Shown: positions 8,808 to 17,143 of the stretch, in pieces | Numbering within the stretch: the stretch's first letter is position 1 | Layout: the number at the start of each line of letters is the position of its first letter | Source: Paenarthrobacter sp. JL.01a | GTDB lineage: Bacteria > Actinomycetota > Actinomycetes > Actinomycetales > Micrococcaceae | Length of the DNA: 64,000 bases | Assembly (NCBI RefSeq): GCF_025452095.1 | Contig: NZ_CP104877.1 | Location: 4,154,001-4,218,000, forward strand | Direction of reading: 5' to 3' | The notes under the pieces: generated by a model | The model's database searches: none | The model's input: only the letters and a program-made list of their open reading frames with translations | Told to the model about the DNA's origin: nothing | Program-made: the position numbers and the translations under genes

Positions 8808-9995
8808 TCAACGCGACGTCGGCCACCCTGTGTACGACTCCGCAAGGTAAGCCTTGGCGTGCTCGGAGGTGACCACTGAGTGCAGCTCGCCGAGTTGGCG
8901 GGCACGGTCGAAGTCATCGGCTCCCGGGACGGTGTGCAGCATGGACGTCATCCAATATGAGAAGTGCTGTGCCTTCCAGACCCGCTCCAAGGCGCGGTCG
9001 CTGTACGAATCCAGAAGGGCCGTGGAACCGTTGGAGTAGAAGGAGTCGAGGCCTTCGAACAGTACCTTGACGTCATGGATGGCCAGGTTCAGGCCCTTGG
9101 CCCCTGTTGGAGGAACCGTGTGCGCGGCGTCGCCGGCAAGGAAGAGGTTGCCGTGCCGCATCGGGGTGTGAACGAAGCTGCGGAAAGGAAGGACCATCTT
9201 TTCAAGGACCGGCCCTTCCTTGAGCTCAAAGCCGTTGCCGTTGACGCGCTTGCGGAATTCAGACCAGATGCGTTGGTCGTCCCAGTCAGCCGGATTCTCC
9301 TTGGGGTCGCACTGGAAGTACATGCGCTGGACCGTCTCGGTGCGTTGGCTGATCAAGGCGAATCCATCTTTGGAATTTGCGTAGATCAATTCATCGGAGC
9401 TACGCGGGGCTTCTGCCAGGATGCCGAACCAGGCGAAGGGGTATTCGTGGAAGTACCACTTGCGGTTGGCCTCGGGAATTTGGAAGCGGCAGTGGCTGCG
9501 CGATCCGTCGGCCCCCACGAGGAAGTCGGCCTGGATCTCGAACTCCTGGCCCTCCGAATCGGTGAACCAAACCTTCGGCTTGCCTTCGAGGTCGTGGACG
9601 GTAGTATCCGAAACACTGTAACGGACGTCGCCGCCGTCGGCCTCCCGGCGGGCAGCCAAGTCCATGAACACATCCGTCTGCGGGTACAACCACACGGACT
9701 CACCAACAAGTTCCTTGAAGTTGATGCGGTGGCTCTCGCCGTTGAAGCGCAGTTCGATGCCATCGTGGCGGTCGCCTTCGCGCAGAACCCGGTCGGACAC
9801 ACCCGAGTCCACCAGGAGGTTCACAGTACCGTGCTCCAGAATTCCGGCACGGACCGTTTCCTGGATGTCCTTGCGGCTGCGGATCTCCACCACCACGGAT
9901 TCGATTCCTTGCTTGGCCAAGAGATGGGAGAGCATGAGCCCGGCCGGGCCTCCGCCCATAATGGCGACCTGTGTGGTGATCGGTGTGCGTGCCAT
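8808..9995 (-). CDS. pobA: 4-hydroxybenzoate 3-monooxygenase
   Basis: A 395-residue FAD flavoprotein hydroxylase that converts 4-hydroxybenzoate to protocatechuate with NAD(P)H and O2. Seen: the N-terminal dinucleotide loop GGGPAGLMLSHLL, the DG motif region FLVGADGSRSHCRF, the second FAD motif LFLAGDAAHTVPPTGAKGLN, and family-typical QETVRAGILEHGTV and YPQTDVFMDLAARREADGG. Length equals PobA of Pseudomonas and Actinobacteria. GAGGAA precedes the ATG. It lies 84 bases downstream of an IclR-type gene on the same strand, and an aromatic-acid importer starts in the opposite direction, so the block takes up and hydroxylates 4-hydroxybenzoate. Ring-cleavage genes are not in the window. Confidence 0.96.
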   Translation of the reverse strand: MARTPITTQVAIMGGGPAGLMLSHLLAKQGIESVVVEIRSRKDIQETVRAGILEHGTVNLLVDSGVSDRVLREGDRHDGIELRFNGESHRINFKELVGESVWLYPQTDVFMDLAARREADGGDVRYSVSDTTVHDLEGKPKVWFTDSEGQEFEIQADFLVGADGSRSHCRFQIPEANRKWYFHEYPFAWFGILAEAPRSSDELIYANSKDGFALISQRTETVQRMYFQCDPKENPADWDDQRIWSEFRKRVNGNGFELKEGPVLEKMVLPFRSFVHTPMRHGNLFLAGDAAHTVPPTGAKGLNLAIHDVKVLFEGLDSFYSNGSTALLDSYSDRALERVWKAQHFSYWMTSMLHTVPGADDFDRARQLGELHSVVTSEHAKAYLAESYTGWPTSR

Positions 9996-10079
9996 GATTC
10001 CTCGCTTCGTTGCGGTTCCCGTCCTCTGCTGAACGGGTTTGAGCTTGGAATCAGTGTGCCTTCCGGGAAGTGAGTGGCA

Positions 10080-10850
10080 TTACACCAATTCCATTGAACG
10101 GAAGTCGTGACTACTTCCCAGCTGACGGCCGATGCCCCGCGCCGCGGTCTGCAAAGCGGGCACCAACGCCTGCAGACGCATCTCAGCAAGGGGTACCACC
10201 ACTCCCAGCGCGGCCACCGTTCTGCGCCTGGCGTCCATGACCGGAACCGCGATCCCCCAGGTGTCCGGATCCACCACGCCCGCCAACTGCGAATAGCCTT
10301 GCTGGGCGGCTTCGGCCAGGAGATGACGAACGACGTCGGCAGTAACCTTTCCGGCAGGGTCGCGGAATTGTTTGAGGTACTCCGCCTGCAGTTCGCGGGA
10401 CTGGTTGGACATCAACGCAAGCCCGGCCGAGGAGATGTGGACAGGCATCCTCCCTGCGACCTTGGCACGGTTGGCCACGGAGCCCCGCCGGGAAAGTCGC
10501 TCCACAAAGAGGGCTTCCCAGCCTTCGAGTACCGCCAGATTGACGTTTTGGTTCAGTACCTGCTGGATGTCTTCCATGAACGGCATCGCTGCCTGGCGCA
10601 GTTCCAGTGTCGGTGAATTCCGGTTGACGAGTTCCCAGAGGCGCAGCCCGAGGCGCACGGTTCCGCCCGCCCCAAGATCCAGCAGCCCCTGCTCTGCAAG
10701 CTGGCGCACCAACCGGTGGGCGGAGGACAACGGCAGGCCAGCCCGCTCGGCGAGCTCGCTCAGCTGCAGCGAAGTCGCACCTTCCGGGAATGCGGAGATG
10801 ACCCTGACCACCCGCTCCACCACGGAGTCGCCGGACGTTGAGTTGGCCAC
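10080..10850 (-). CDS. IclR family transcriptional regulator (PobR-like role)
   Basis: A protein of about 256 residues with an N-terminal winged helix (VVERVVRVISAF, then LQLSELAERAGLPLSSAHRLVRQL as the recognition helix) and the C-terminal IclR effector domain (GRMPVHISSAGLALMS, GVVDPDTWGIAVPVMD, VAALGVVVPLAEMR). The start is probably the GTG at 10850, preceded by AGGAAGG. An ATG at 10925 would add 25 residues without similarity. It probably senses an aromatic acid and controls pobA and the divergent importer. Two near-palindromes TTCCATTsAAyGGwA, one at the end of this gene and one in the divergent promoter, are candidate binding sites. Confidence 0.9.
   Translation of the reverse strand: MANSTSGDSVVERVVRVISAFPEGATSLQLSELAERAGLPLSSAHRLVRQLAEQGLLDLGAGGTVRLGLRLWELVNRNSPTLELRQAAMPFMEDIQQVLNQNVNLAVLEGWEALFVERLSRRGSVANRAKVAGRMPVHISSAGLALMSNQSRELQAEYLKQFRDPAGKVTADVVRHLLAEAAQQGYSQLAGVVDPDTWGIAVPVMDARRRTVAALGVVVPLAEMRLQALVPALQTAARGIGRQLGSSHDFRSMELV
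10089..10103. promoter_or_regulatory. Candidate IclR operator, pobA side
   Basis: TTCCATTGAACGGAA is one base from the palindrome TTCCATTSAATGGAA. It lies within the last codons of the regulator gene, about 95 bases before the pobA start. A matching copy sits at 10954. Confidence 0.45.
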
Positions 10851-10953
10851 AGTTCGCCACCTTCCTGCACGCGCATCATTGACGCATGAAACACACTCAA
10901 GGGCGTCGAACGATGAGGCCCTCACTCAGGATCCAGACGCCAAACAGCCAGGA

Positions 10954-10968
10954 TTCCATTCAATGGTA
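10954..10968. promoter_or_regulatory. Candidate IclR operator, importer side
   Basis: TTCCATTCAATGGTA is one base from the same palindrome and sits in the divergent region between the regulator start and the importer start. The shared core with the 10089 site suggests one regulator for both promoters. Confidence 0.5.
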
Positions 10969-11057
10969 GAACGTGTGCGGCGTTACAAGGAGCAGTGATA
11001 CAAATCTCGTAACCGACCGGTCGTTCAGGTGACCGGCACCCCAATAATGAGGACGCT

Positions 11058-12344
11058 ATGCCAACGATGTCATCTGCCCGCCGCTCCCAATGGCCTGTCT
11101 GGCTTTGTTGGCTGGCCATGGTCCTGGACGGTTTCGACCTTGTGGTCCTGGGAACCGTCATCCCCACGCTGATCAAGACCGGCGAGCTTGGCTTTGACGC
11201 TGTGGGAGCCACCTTCGCTGCCACCATCTCCTTGGTTGGTGTCGGCTTGGGCGCACTCTTCATCGCACCGCTTTCGGACAAGTTCGGTCGCCGCAAGCTG
11301 CTGATCGCCTGCGTGGCAGGCTTCTCGATCTTCACTATCGGAGTGGCTTTTGCGCCTAACGTCGCCGTGTTCTCTGCATTGCGTCTTCTGGCCGGTCTTG
11401 GCCTTGGCGCCTGCCTTCCCGCGGCCCTGGCCTACATGAACGACTACGCCCCGACAGGCACGGCCGGAAAATCCACCACCAGGACCATGACCGGATATCA
11501 CGTCGGCGCCGTCGCCACAGCCCTTCTGGCCATCATCATCGTGCCGAACTGGCGCCTCATGTTCATCATTGGCGGCGTTGCGGGCTTGGTGCTCTTGCCC
11601 TTCCTCTGGGCCAAGTTGCCCGAGTCACTGCCCGAAGCAGCGTCAACGACGGCGGGGCGGGAACCCAAGCCGGTGGCCGTCGTCGAGCGTTCCACCAAAG
11701 TCGCACAGTCCGTCAAAGCAGCACCCAGAACCGGTTTCCGTGACCTGCTCCAGAAGCCGTATCCGGTGGTGGCACTGGGCATCGGTGTGGCGTCGTTCAT
11801 GGGATTGCTGCTGGTTTACGGTCTCAACACGTGGCTGCCCCAGCTGATGGCCGCCGCCGGATACCCCGTGAGCACGGGGCTGACGCTCTTGCTGGTCCTG
11901 AACCTTGGGGCTGTTGCGGGACTGTTCCTGGCTGGCGTCCTGGCCGACAAGCACGGCACCAAGAAGATCGTACTGATGTGGTTCGGGCTCTCGGCTGTAT
12001 TCCTTGCCATCCTGAGCGTGAAGATCCAGAACGAGTTCCTGCTCAATGCCGCCGTTTTCGTGACGGGTATTTTCGTCTTCAGCTCCCAGGTGCTGGTGTA
12101 CGCGTGGGTGAGCCAGCTGTTCCCCTCGACGCTCCGCGGAACCGCACTTGGTTTCGCCGCCGGAGTCGGCCGGCTCGGCGCCATCGTCGGCCCGGCCGTG
12201 ACGGGAACCCTGGTTGCGGCCAATATCGCCTACCCCGCCGGTTTCTACGTGTTCGCCGCGGCGGGTGTGCTGGCTGTTGCCGCTCTCTTCCTGGTCCCGC
12301 ACGAGGTCAAGAACACCGAGGAAGCTGTCAGGGCTGACCGCTAG
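11058..12344 (+). CDS. MFS aromatic acid:H+ symporter (AAHS, PcaK-like)
   Basis: A 428-residue, 12-helix major facilitator. The first helix contains LDGFDLVVLGTVIP, the conserved DGxD-type motif of aromatic acid/H+ symporters. The 2-3 loop has APLSDKFGRRKLLIAC, the family signature. A charged 35-residue cytoplasmic loop separates the two halves, and helix 8-9 has ADKHGTKKIVLMW. Transport of 4-hydroxybenzoate or protocatechuate is inferred from divergent placement opposite the IclR-pobA genes. GAGGA precedes the ATG. The 3' end overlaps the end of an opposite-strand gene by 17 bases. Confidence 0.92.
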   Translation: MPTMSSARRSQWPVWLCWLAMVLDGFDLVVLGTVIPTLIKTGELGFDAVGATFAATISLVGVGLGALFIAPLSDKFGRRKLLIACVAGFSIFTIGVAFAPNVAVFSALRLLAGLGLGACLPAALAYMNDYAPTGTAGKSTTRTMTGYHVGAVATALLAIIIVPNWRLMFIIGGVAGLVLLPFLWAKLPESLPEAASTTAGREPKPVAVVERSTKVAQSVKAAPRTGFRDLLQKPYPVVALGIGVASFMGLLLVYGLNTWLPQLMAAAGYPVSTGLTLLLVLNLGAVAGLFLAGVLADKHGTKKIVLMWFGLSAVFLAILSVKIQNEFLLNAAVFVTGIFVFSSQVLVYAWVSQLFPSTLRGTALGFAAGVGRLGAIVGPAVTGTLVAANIAYPAGFYVFAAAGVLAVAALFLVPHEVKNTEEAVRADR

Positions 12345-12753
12345 CAGCGTTCCGGGGACTCCGGCAGGAGGTATCCCTGCCCGTCCCCAGAAGCTGCGGC
12401 CCGGCGGCAAAACACCGGTCGGTAGACTTCCTCAGCTCCGGGAGTGCCTCTACTGCCGTTTCGAAGTGGTCCTCCCGGATCATCATTTCGATGGCCCGGC
12501 ACTGGGTTTCCGTTTCCACGGCACCCACCATGGCTGAGGAAATCTTGAGGCTGAGAACCGCGTCCATGCTGGCGTCGAGGTCGTGCCGTCCCAGGCCATT
12601 GGACAACTTGTGGAGCCGCCCGGGCAGCATCGCAAGATAAGTGGAGAAGAAACGCAGCGCCAGCCGGGAGTCTCCCAACTCGTCGGCCAGCGCCTGCAGC
12701 CTGCGCGGTTCCAGCGGATTGGAGCCGGGGGCGGGTGCCGGACGGTCACTCAC
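12328..12753 (-). CDS. HPt-like protein lacking the phospho-histidine
   Basis: A 141-residue protein with a four-helix pattern of histidine phosphotransfer domains: LQALADELGDSRLALRFFSTY, then MDAVLSLKISSAMVGA, then CRAIEMMIREDHFETA. In canonical HPt proteins the second block reads HxLKGSSxxxGA. Here the histidine position is Leu and the Gly is Ile, so phosphotransfer by the usual route is not possible. It starts with GTG inside the end of the SipW-type peptidase gene (8-base overlap GTGAGTGA), so it is translationally coupled to it. It may act as a scaffold or pseudo-phosphotransfer partner. The last 30 residues are probably disordered. Confidence 0.7.
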   Translation of the reverse strand: MSDRPAPAPGSNPLEPRRLQALADELGDSRLALRFFSTYLAMLPGRLHKLSNGLGRHDLDASMDAVLSLKISSAMVGAVETETQCRAIEMMIREDHFETAVEALPELRKSTDRCFAAGPQLLGTGRDTSCRSPRNAASGQP

Positions 12754-13519
12754 CGCTTGCTGCCTGGGTCTGTGCAGCGCCTTCCGGCGCCGTCTTGCTG
12801 GGGTCTTTGGTCCAGATGGAAGCCAGCATTCCGATCACCAAAAGGGCCGGCGCGCCATACATCAGGGTGTTCAGCACCATCGGTTCACGGAGGGCGCGAA
12901 TGGCGTTGCCCACGTAGGGGATGGTCGCGACCTGCTTGTCGACGGTCTTGCCCTGAAGCGTGGCGATCCAGGGATCGAGGCCGTTGTTGGCGTCGCCCTT
13001 GGTCTGCACGGCGACACCACCGTCTGCGGTGGTCGTGATCTCGACGATGCGGTGGGTTTCCACCCGCTGGTCCTCCACCGGGATGTGGTACGTGATGATG
13101 TCGCCTGCTTTGACATCCTGGATCGGCGTCGGAACGGTCACCACCACGTCTCCCGGATTGATCAGGGGAGACATTGATCCTGTCAGCATGGTGGAGGTCT
13201 GGTAGCCCAGGACACGGGGCCCGATGGCCAGAAACAGGAACACCAGCGCGCCCAGGACCAGCAAACCCACTCCGATGACCCTTGCCACGGCACCGGCAAC
13301 CCGGCGGAGGGGGCTTTTTGCTGCCGCGGCTTCGGTGCCTTCGGTGACAGTCTCGAGGGGGGTTACGACGGCGGGGCTTTCGACGGCGGGGCTTTCGACG
13401 GCGGTGTCGCTCACGGCGGTGGCGGTACCTTTCCGGGCAGTGGCCTTGGAAGCCGAAACGTTCGCAGCGGAACGCCGGCCGTGGAGTGCTGGTCCGTTGA
13501 GGGTCTCGATGGCGCTCAT
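12746..13519 (-). CDS. sipW: SipW-type signal peptidase I
   Basis: A 257-residue membrane peptidase of the archaeal/ER (SipW) class that uses a Ser/His dyad instead of Ser/Lys. The nucleophile is Ser115 in MLTGSMSPLINPGD and the base is His156 in VETHRIVEI. GDANNGLDPW is the conserved C-terminal block. There is a long alanine/serine/threonine-rich N-terminal extension with an ESPAV tandem repeat, a first membrane helix near 77-98 and a second near 215-235. It lies 111 bases downstream of a TasA-like gene with a fitting signal peptide and overlaps the HPt-like gene. It probably processes the TasA-like and related surface proteins encoded here and at 19.4-22.6 kb. Confidence 0.92.
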   Translation of the reverse strand: MSAIETLNGPALHGRRSAANVSASKATARKGTATAVSDTAVESPAVESPAVVTPLETVTEGTEAAAAKSPLRRVAGAVARVIGVGLLVLGALVFLFLAIGPRVLGYQTSTMLTGSMSPLINPGDVVVTVPTPIQDVKAGDIITYHIPVEDQRVETHRIVEITTTADGGVAVQTKGDANNGLDPWIATLQGKTVDKQVATIPYVGNAIRALREPMVLNTLMYGAPALLVIGMLASIWTKDPSKTAPEGAAQTQAASGE

Positions 13520-13630
13520 GTCCTGGCGTTCCTTTCGTTCTGTGGAGATTGCTTTTGGGATAGCGGAAGCCGTACCGGCGGACCTGATCGGGCAGGGGGG
13601 CGCCCGACCAGGCCCGGCGGGGCTCAGTGG

Positions 13631-14239
13631 TTATTTGGTGGTTTCGGTGCGTTGGGTGCCGGTGAAGGCGAAGGCGATGGTGGAGGTGGCGCCTTGGAAG
13701 GTGTTGTCCGCGGTGGTGGGGAACGCGGTGGTGACTTTGAGGTTGTCGGTCTTGGTCGAGGTCAGGGAGGTGAGGTTGTTGAGGACCTTGTTCGCTGTGA
13801 TGACCGGGGCCGAGGCCAGGACGGTGGTTTTGGTTCCGCCGCAGGTGTAGGGGGCTGCCGCACCGGTCCAGGCAACACTGCAGTTTTCGATGGTCAGTTG
13901 CAGGCCGTTGGTGGTGTCGGTGGTGAGCAGGGATCCGGTGGCTCCGGCGGAGGTGGTGAGGGTGACGTTGTTCAGGTCGGAGTTGCCGGTGTTGGCCAGG
14001 GTGACGAGTTTTTCGACTTTGTCACCGGGGAGCAGTCCTGCGATGGGGACGTTGAGGGTGTTGGCGGGGCCGGGGGCGCCCAGGGCGATGGTGACGGTGC
14101 CTGCGGTGACGGCTTGGGAGGCGGAGGTGGAGGAGGTGAACGCGCCGTAGGTTCCCATGCCGGCGACGGCGGCTGCGGTGCCGACCAGTGCGACGGAGGC
14201 GAGGATTTTTCCGGTGGTGGTTTTGAGGCTGATGGCCAT
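13631..14239 (-). CDS. TasA/camelysin-like SipW-dependent surface protein
   Basis: A 202-residue exported protein starting MAISLKTTTGKILASVALVG. The hydrophobic segment ends in MGTYGAFTSSTSAS, the SipW-type cleavage pattern. The mature part is Thr/Ser/Asn-rich beta structure (NTLNVPIAGLLPGDKVEKLVTLANTGNSDLNNVTLT), the pattern of TasA and camelysin fibre subunits, with one Cys pair (ENCSVAW, YTCGG). The ATG was chosen over an upstream in-frame Met because AGGAAAGGA precedes it and the signal peptide begins there. It is followed by sipW and the HPt-like gene in one operon. Fibre formation is inferred, not shown. Confidence 0.85.
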   Translation of the reverse strand: MAISLKTTTGKILASVALVGTAAAVAGMGTYGAFTSSTSASQAVTAGTVTIALGAPGPANTLNVPIAGLLPGDKVEKLVTLANTGNSDLNNVTLTTSAGATGSLLTTDTTNGLQLTIENCSVAWTGAAAPYTCGGTKTTVLASAPVITANKVLNNLTSLTSTKTDNLKVTTAFPTTADNTFQGATSTIAFAFTGTQRTETTK

Positions 14240-14482
14240 GGGGATCAGTGTTCCTTTCCTGTGGCCACCGTGAGACCGGCCGGCCTGTTGTTCCAGCCTG
14301 TGTGGCTGACAGGAATTACTTTGCCGGGCCTGGATCAAGAACAAATCCTGCAAACCCGCAACACTTCCTCAGGAAAACCTCAAGAAAACCGCAGCACCAT
14401 CAGCACCAGGTGAAACACCCATTTTGAGCCCTGGAACTGCACCGGGAACGGGCCGCCAGAGCGCTGTCCGCCGCATTGAATG

Positions 14483-15724
14483 TCAGGTGTTCAGCAGCCC
14501 AAGCACCGGCAAGGCAACCGCCGTCGACAAAGCCATTGCGGCAGTATTGCCGATCACCGGGTGGAATCCGGCCGGTAGCCGCGAGGAGATCGCCCGGGCG
14601 ATAGGCGGGGCGAGCAGTGCCCCCAGCACTGCTCCGCCGATGATCCCCGTCCACGAACCTCCCGAGGCCAGGACGGCAGCAGGGGCCACCGACACCACGG
14701 ATGCGTACGTCGCGGCCCAGCCCTCGTCCCGGTACCAGCGCCGCCACAGGACGACACCCACGGCTGAAGTCAGGGCTTGCGCGAACAGGATGTGGGGCAG
14801 CAACCCGGAACCGTACGACGGCAGTCCGGGATCGATCACGAATGCCGCGGACACACCCAGGATCACTCCCAGAGCGGCCAGTTCATTGGCGAAAAAGTGC
14901 GTTTCCGTGAAGTCCTTGAGGACGCGGCGTGCTGCCCGGACGGCGTCATTGAGGACAGGTCGTTCAGCGTCCGACGGCGGGTGGTCACCTGCCGTTGCTG
15001 GCTGCGTTTTCCGCAGGGCAAGCCAGGGCAAGTGCCGGGCAATCGAAAAGGCGATGGCCGAGCCAGTCGCCATTGCCAGGACGCAGCCGACCACAGGCGG
15101 CAAGCCCAACGGGGTGGACAAAACAGGGATGAAGAACAAGGCCAAGGGCGTCACGATGCCGGCTCCCAGTACCGCCCCTGTGAGACAGCTGCGCCATCCC
15201 CCACCGTAGAGGAGGACCATGGCGGGCGCGACGCAAACGAAAGGCACGAACGTCGGCTGCCAGCCGCCGTCGAGCATCCATCCGAACGCGAGGTTGGACA
15301 GCAGCAGGCTCAGGGAGGCAGCGCCCAGCGCCCAGGGCCAGAGCCCGGTGTCATAGGTCAGCGAGCCCGCCCACCTCTTGCCCGAACGGCCAATCCACCA
15401 CGCCAACGCGGCGCCGGCGAGCAGCCCGAGTGCTGCCACCTCCGACTTATAGAAAAGGGGTTCGGTCATGTCTCCGAGGATCCGTCGCAGGCTGGAAAGC
15501 AGGGGGTCGTTGGGCACAGAGTGGGGCGAAACCGCCCCGGATGGCTGTTGCGCCAGGAAGTGCAGAACCAAGGACAACAGACCCACTGCCGCAGCCATGC
15601 CGAACGCCCCCAATGCTGTGCCGGCCGCGCCGTAAGCCTGCGTCGTTTCAGAAGCCAGGGTCGTTTCAGGGCCCTCTGTTTCAGGTGCTGAGGCGGCAGA
15701 TGTGTCGGCTGAAGAGTGCGTCAT
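14483..15724 (-). CDS. Internally duplicated multi-pass membrane protein
   Basis: A 413-residue polytopic protein of unknown function. After a polar N terminus and a first helix, it consists of two homologous halves. GDMTEPLFYKSEVAALGLLAG in half one matches KDFTETHFFANELAALGVILG in half two. GGWQPTF..VCVAPAMVLLYGG matches EGWAATY..VSVAPAAVLASGG, and GLPPVVGCVLAMA matches GFHPVIGNTAAMA. Each half has about five helices, as in a transporter or channel made by gene duplication. I do not recognise a named family. A terminator hairpin separates it from the upstream GlsB-like gene. Confidence 0.8.
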   Translation of the reverse strand: MTHSSADTSAASAPETEGPETTLASETTQAYGAAGTALGAFGMAAAVGLLSLVLHFLAQQPSGAVSPHSVPNDPLLSSLRRILGDMTEPLFYKSEVAALGLLAGAALAWWIGRSGKRWAGSLTYDTGLWPWALGAASLSLLLSNLAFGWMLDGGWQPTFVPFVCVAPAMVLLYGGGWRSCLTGAVLGAGIVTPLALFFIPVLSTPLGLPPVVGCVLAMATGSAIAFSIARHLPWLALRKTQPATAGDHPPSDAERPVLNDAVRAARRVLKDFTETHFFANELAALGVILGVSAAFVIDPGLPSYGSGLLPHILFAQALTSAVGVVLWRRWYRDEGWAATYASVVSVAPAAVLASGGSWTGIIGGAVLGALLAPPIARAISSRLPAGFHPVIGNTAAMALSTAVALPVLGLLNT

Positions 15725-15846
15725 TGGGGACCCTTGGCGTGCGGAAGCGTGGTGACTTCGAGTAGCGTAGCGAAACTGTCGACGGAGCCCGCAGTCGTCT
15801 CCCTACGGGGTATTTGTGACCGTAAAAAGCCCCCGGAAAGCAAGAA

Positions 15847-15887
15847 AAGGCCCTGGTCCGCGGCGCAAACCGCGGAGCCAGGGCCTT
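15847..15887 (-). terminator. Hairpin terminator of the GlsB-like gene
   Basis: AAGGCCCTGG-TCCGCGG pairs with CCGCGGAGCCAGGGCCTT around CGCAAA, with a single bulged base. It lies 10 bases beyond the GlsB-like stop codon and is followed in the sense direction by TTTTCTTG. Confidence 0.8.
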
Positions 15888-15896
15888 CCTGGAAAG

Positions 15897-16157
15897 CTAG
15901 GCCTTCTTGCGCGTCAGCAGTCCCCAGACGATGAGGACCAGCAACGATCCACCGATGGCAAGAAGCCACGTGGAAAGCGACCAGAACTGGTTGATGCCGA
16001 CGTTGAAGAGCGCGCTGCCGATCCAACCGCCCAGGATGGCGCCGACGATTCCGAGCAGCAGCGTGGCGATCCAGCCACCGCCCTGCCGACCGGGTTTGAT
16101 GGCCTTGGCGATGGCTCCAGCAATCAAGCCCAAAACAATCCAACCGATGATGCCCAT
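15897..16157 (-). CDS. GlsB/YeaQ/YmgE family stress membrane protein
   Basis: An 86-residue protein with three hydrophobic segments. MGIIGWIVLGLIAGAIAKAI and the glycine-rich LLLGIVGAILGGWIGSALF are diagnostic for the transglycosylase-associated/GlsB/YeaQ family, here ended by a Lys-rich tail. Members are induced by general stress in many bacteria, but their molecular role is unsettled. It is monocistronic, with its own terminator. Confidence 0.92.
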   Translation of the reverse strand: MGIIGWIVLGLIAGAIAKAIKPGRQGGGWIATLLLGIVGAILGGWIGSALFNVGINQFWSLSTWLLAIGGSLLVLIVWGLLTRKKA

Positions 16158-16231
16158 TTTCCATTCTCTCTTTCTTAGGGAGGTCCCAGTCCGGCAGGAA
16201 GATGCATGCCGGACCTTGACCTGATTGATGG

Positions 16232-17143
16232 CTACCAGCTGAGTCGTCGGAACATTCCGATAACTTGGCTGGCAGACGGCCTGCCGGCAGGTTCAGGGTC
16301 GGTCATGGCATGAAGCACCATGGACCAGCGCCGCCGGACCGTGCCGGGAATTCGGGGTTCCCCGAGGGTCCTTGCAACCATGGACTCAAGGGGAGGGCCA
16401 GGAAATGCTTTCGTCCCGGTCAGGCACTCGAGGGCGACCAGACCGAGCGAATAGATATCGCTGGCAGCTGTGGACGTTCCGCCACGGACCTCTTCCGGGC
16501 TGAGGTAATGCGGGGTGCCGGAGGACGAGGACGCCGTGGAAGGACCACCGGTGATGGCGATGCCGAAGTCGGTCAACTGCGCTACGCCGGGGCCACCCGG
16601 ATCGCTCGCGAAGTTCACCAGGATGTTGCCGGGCTTGACGTCGTTGTGAACAATTCCCTTGCGGTGGATGTAGGCGAGTGCCCGGGCAATGCCGCCCATC
16701 CACTCCGCTGTCTCACGCGGCGAGGCCGGCTGCTGGTGCAGGATGCTCCGCAGGTCCTTTCCTTCCACCAACTCCATCACCAGGAAGTTGCGGTTCCCCC
16801 CGCCGTGCTCTTCCCCGGTGGCGCCGGAATCGAGGACCCGGACGATGTTCTTATGTCGCAGGCGCCCATGGATACCCACTTCCCTGCGGAAGGGGACATC
16901 GCTGACGGGATCAGGGTTCCGGAAGATCTTGATTGCCACGGCATTGCCCGTGTGGAGGTCGAGCGCCTCTTTGACATAGGCTTCCGAGCCGCCACCCAGG
17001 GGGTCGGTCAGGCGATACCGGCCGGCAATCACTACTTCCGGCTGCGCCGCGGCTTCGCGTTGCAACACCACTTCCGGGTGCACAGCGCTTTGACTCGCGG
17101 CCCCGCGATCAGCGCGGACAGCCGCAACGTCGAGCGTTGTCAT
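16232..17143 (-). CDS. Serine/threonine protein kinase (non-RD, HND variant)
   Basis: A 303-residue cytoplasmic kinase with one Hanks-type domain and no membrane helix or PASTA repeats. Seen: the glycine loop DPLGGGSEAYV, catalytic lysine K72 in VAIKIF, catalytic loop VHNDVKPGN (residues 165-173) and DFG at 192-194, with an SPE replacing APE. The arginine normally before the catalytic aspartate is Asn, so activation-loop phosphorylation is probably not its on-switch. The start overlaps the end of the upstream gene by four bases (ATGA), so both proteins are made together. The target is unknown. Confidence 0.9.
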   Translation of the reverse strand: MTTLDVAAVRADRGAASQSAVHPEVVLQREAAAQPEVVIAGRYRLTDPLGGGSEAYVKEALDLHTGNAVAIKIFRNPDPVSDVPFRREVGIHGRLRHKNIVRVLDSGATGEEHGGGNRNFLVMELVEGKDLRSILHQQPASPRETAEWMGGIARALAYIHRKGIVHNDVKPGNILVNFASDPGGPGVAQLTDFGIAITGGPSTASSSSGTPHYLSPEEVRGGTSTAASDIYSLGLVALECLTGTKAFPGPPLESMVARTLGEPRIPGTVRRRWSMVLHAMTDPEPAGRPSASQVIGMFRRLSW

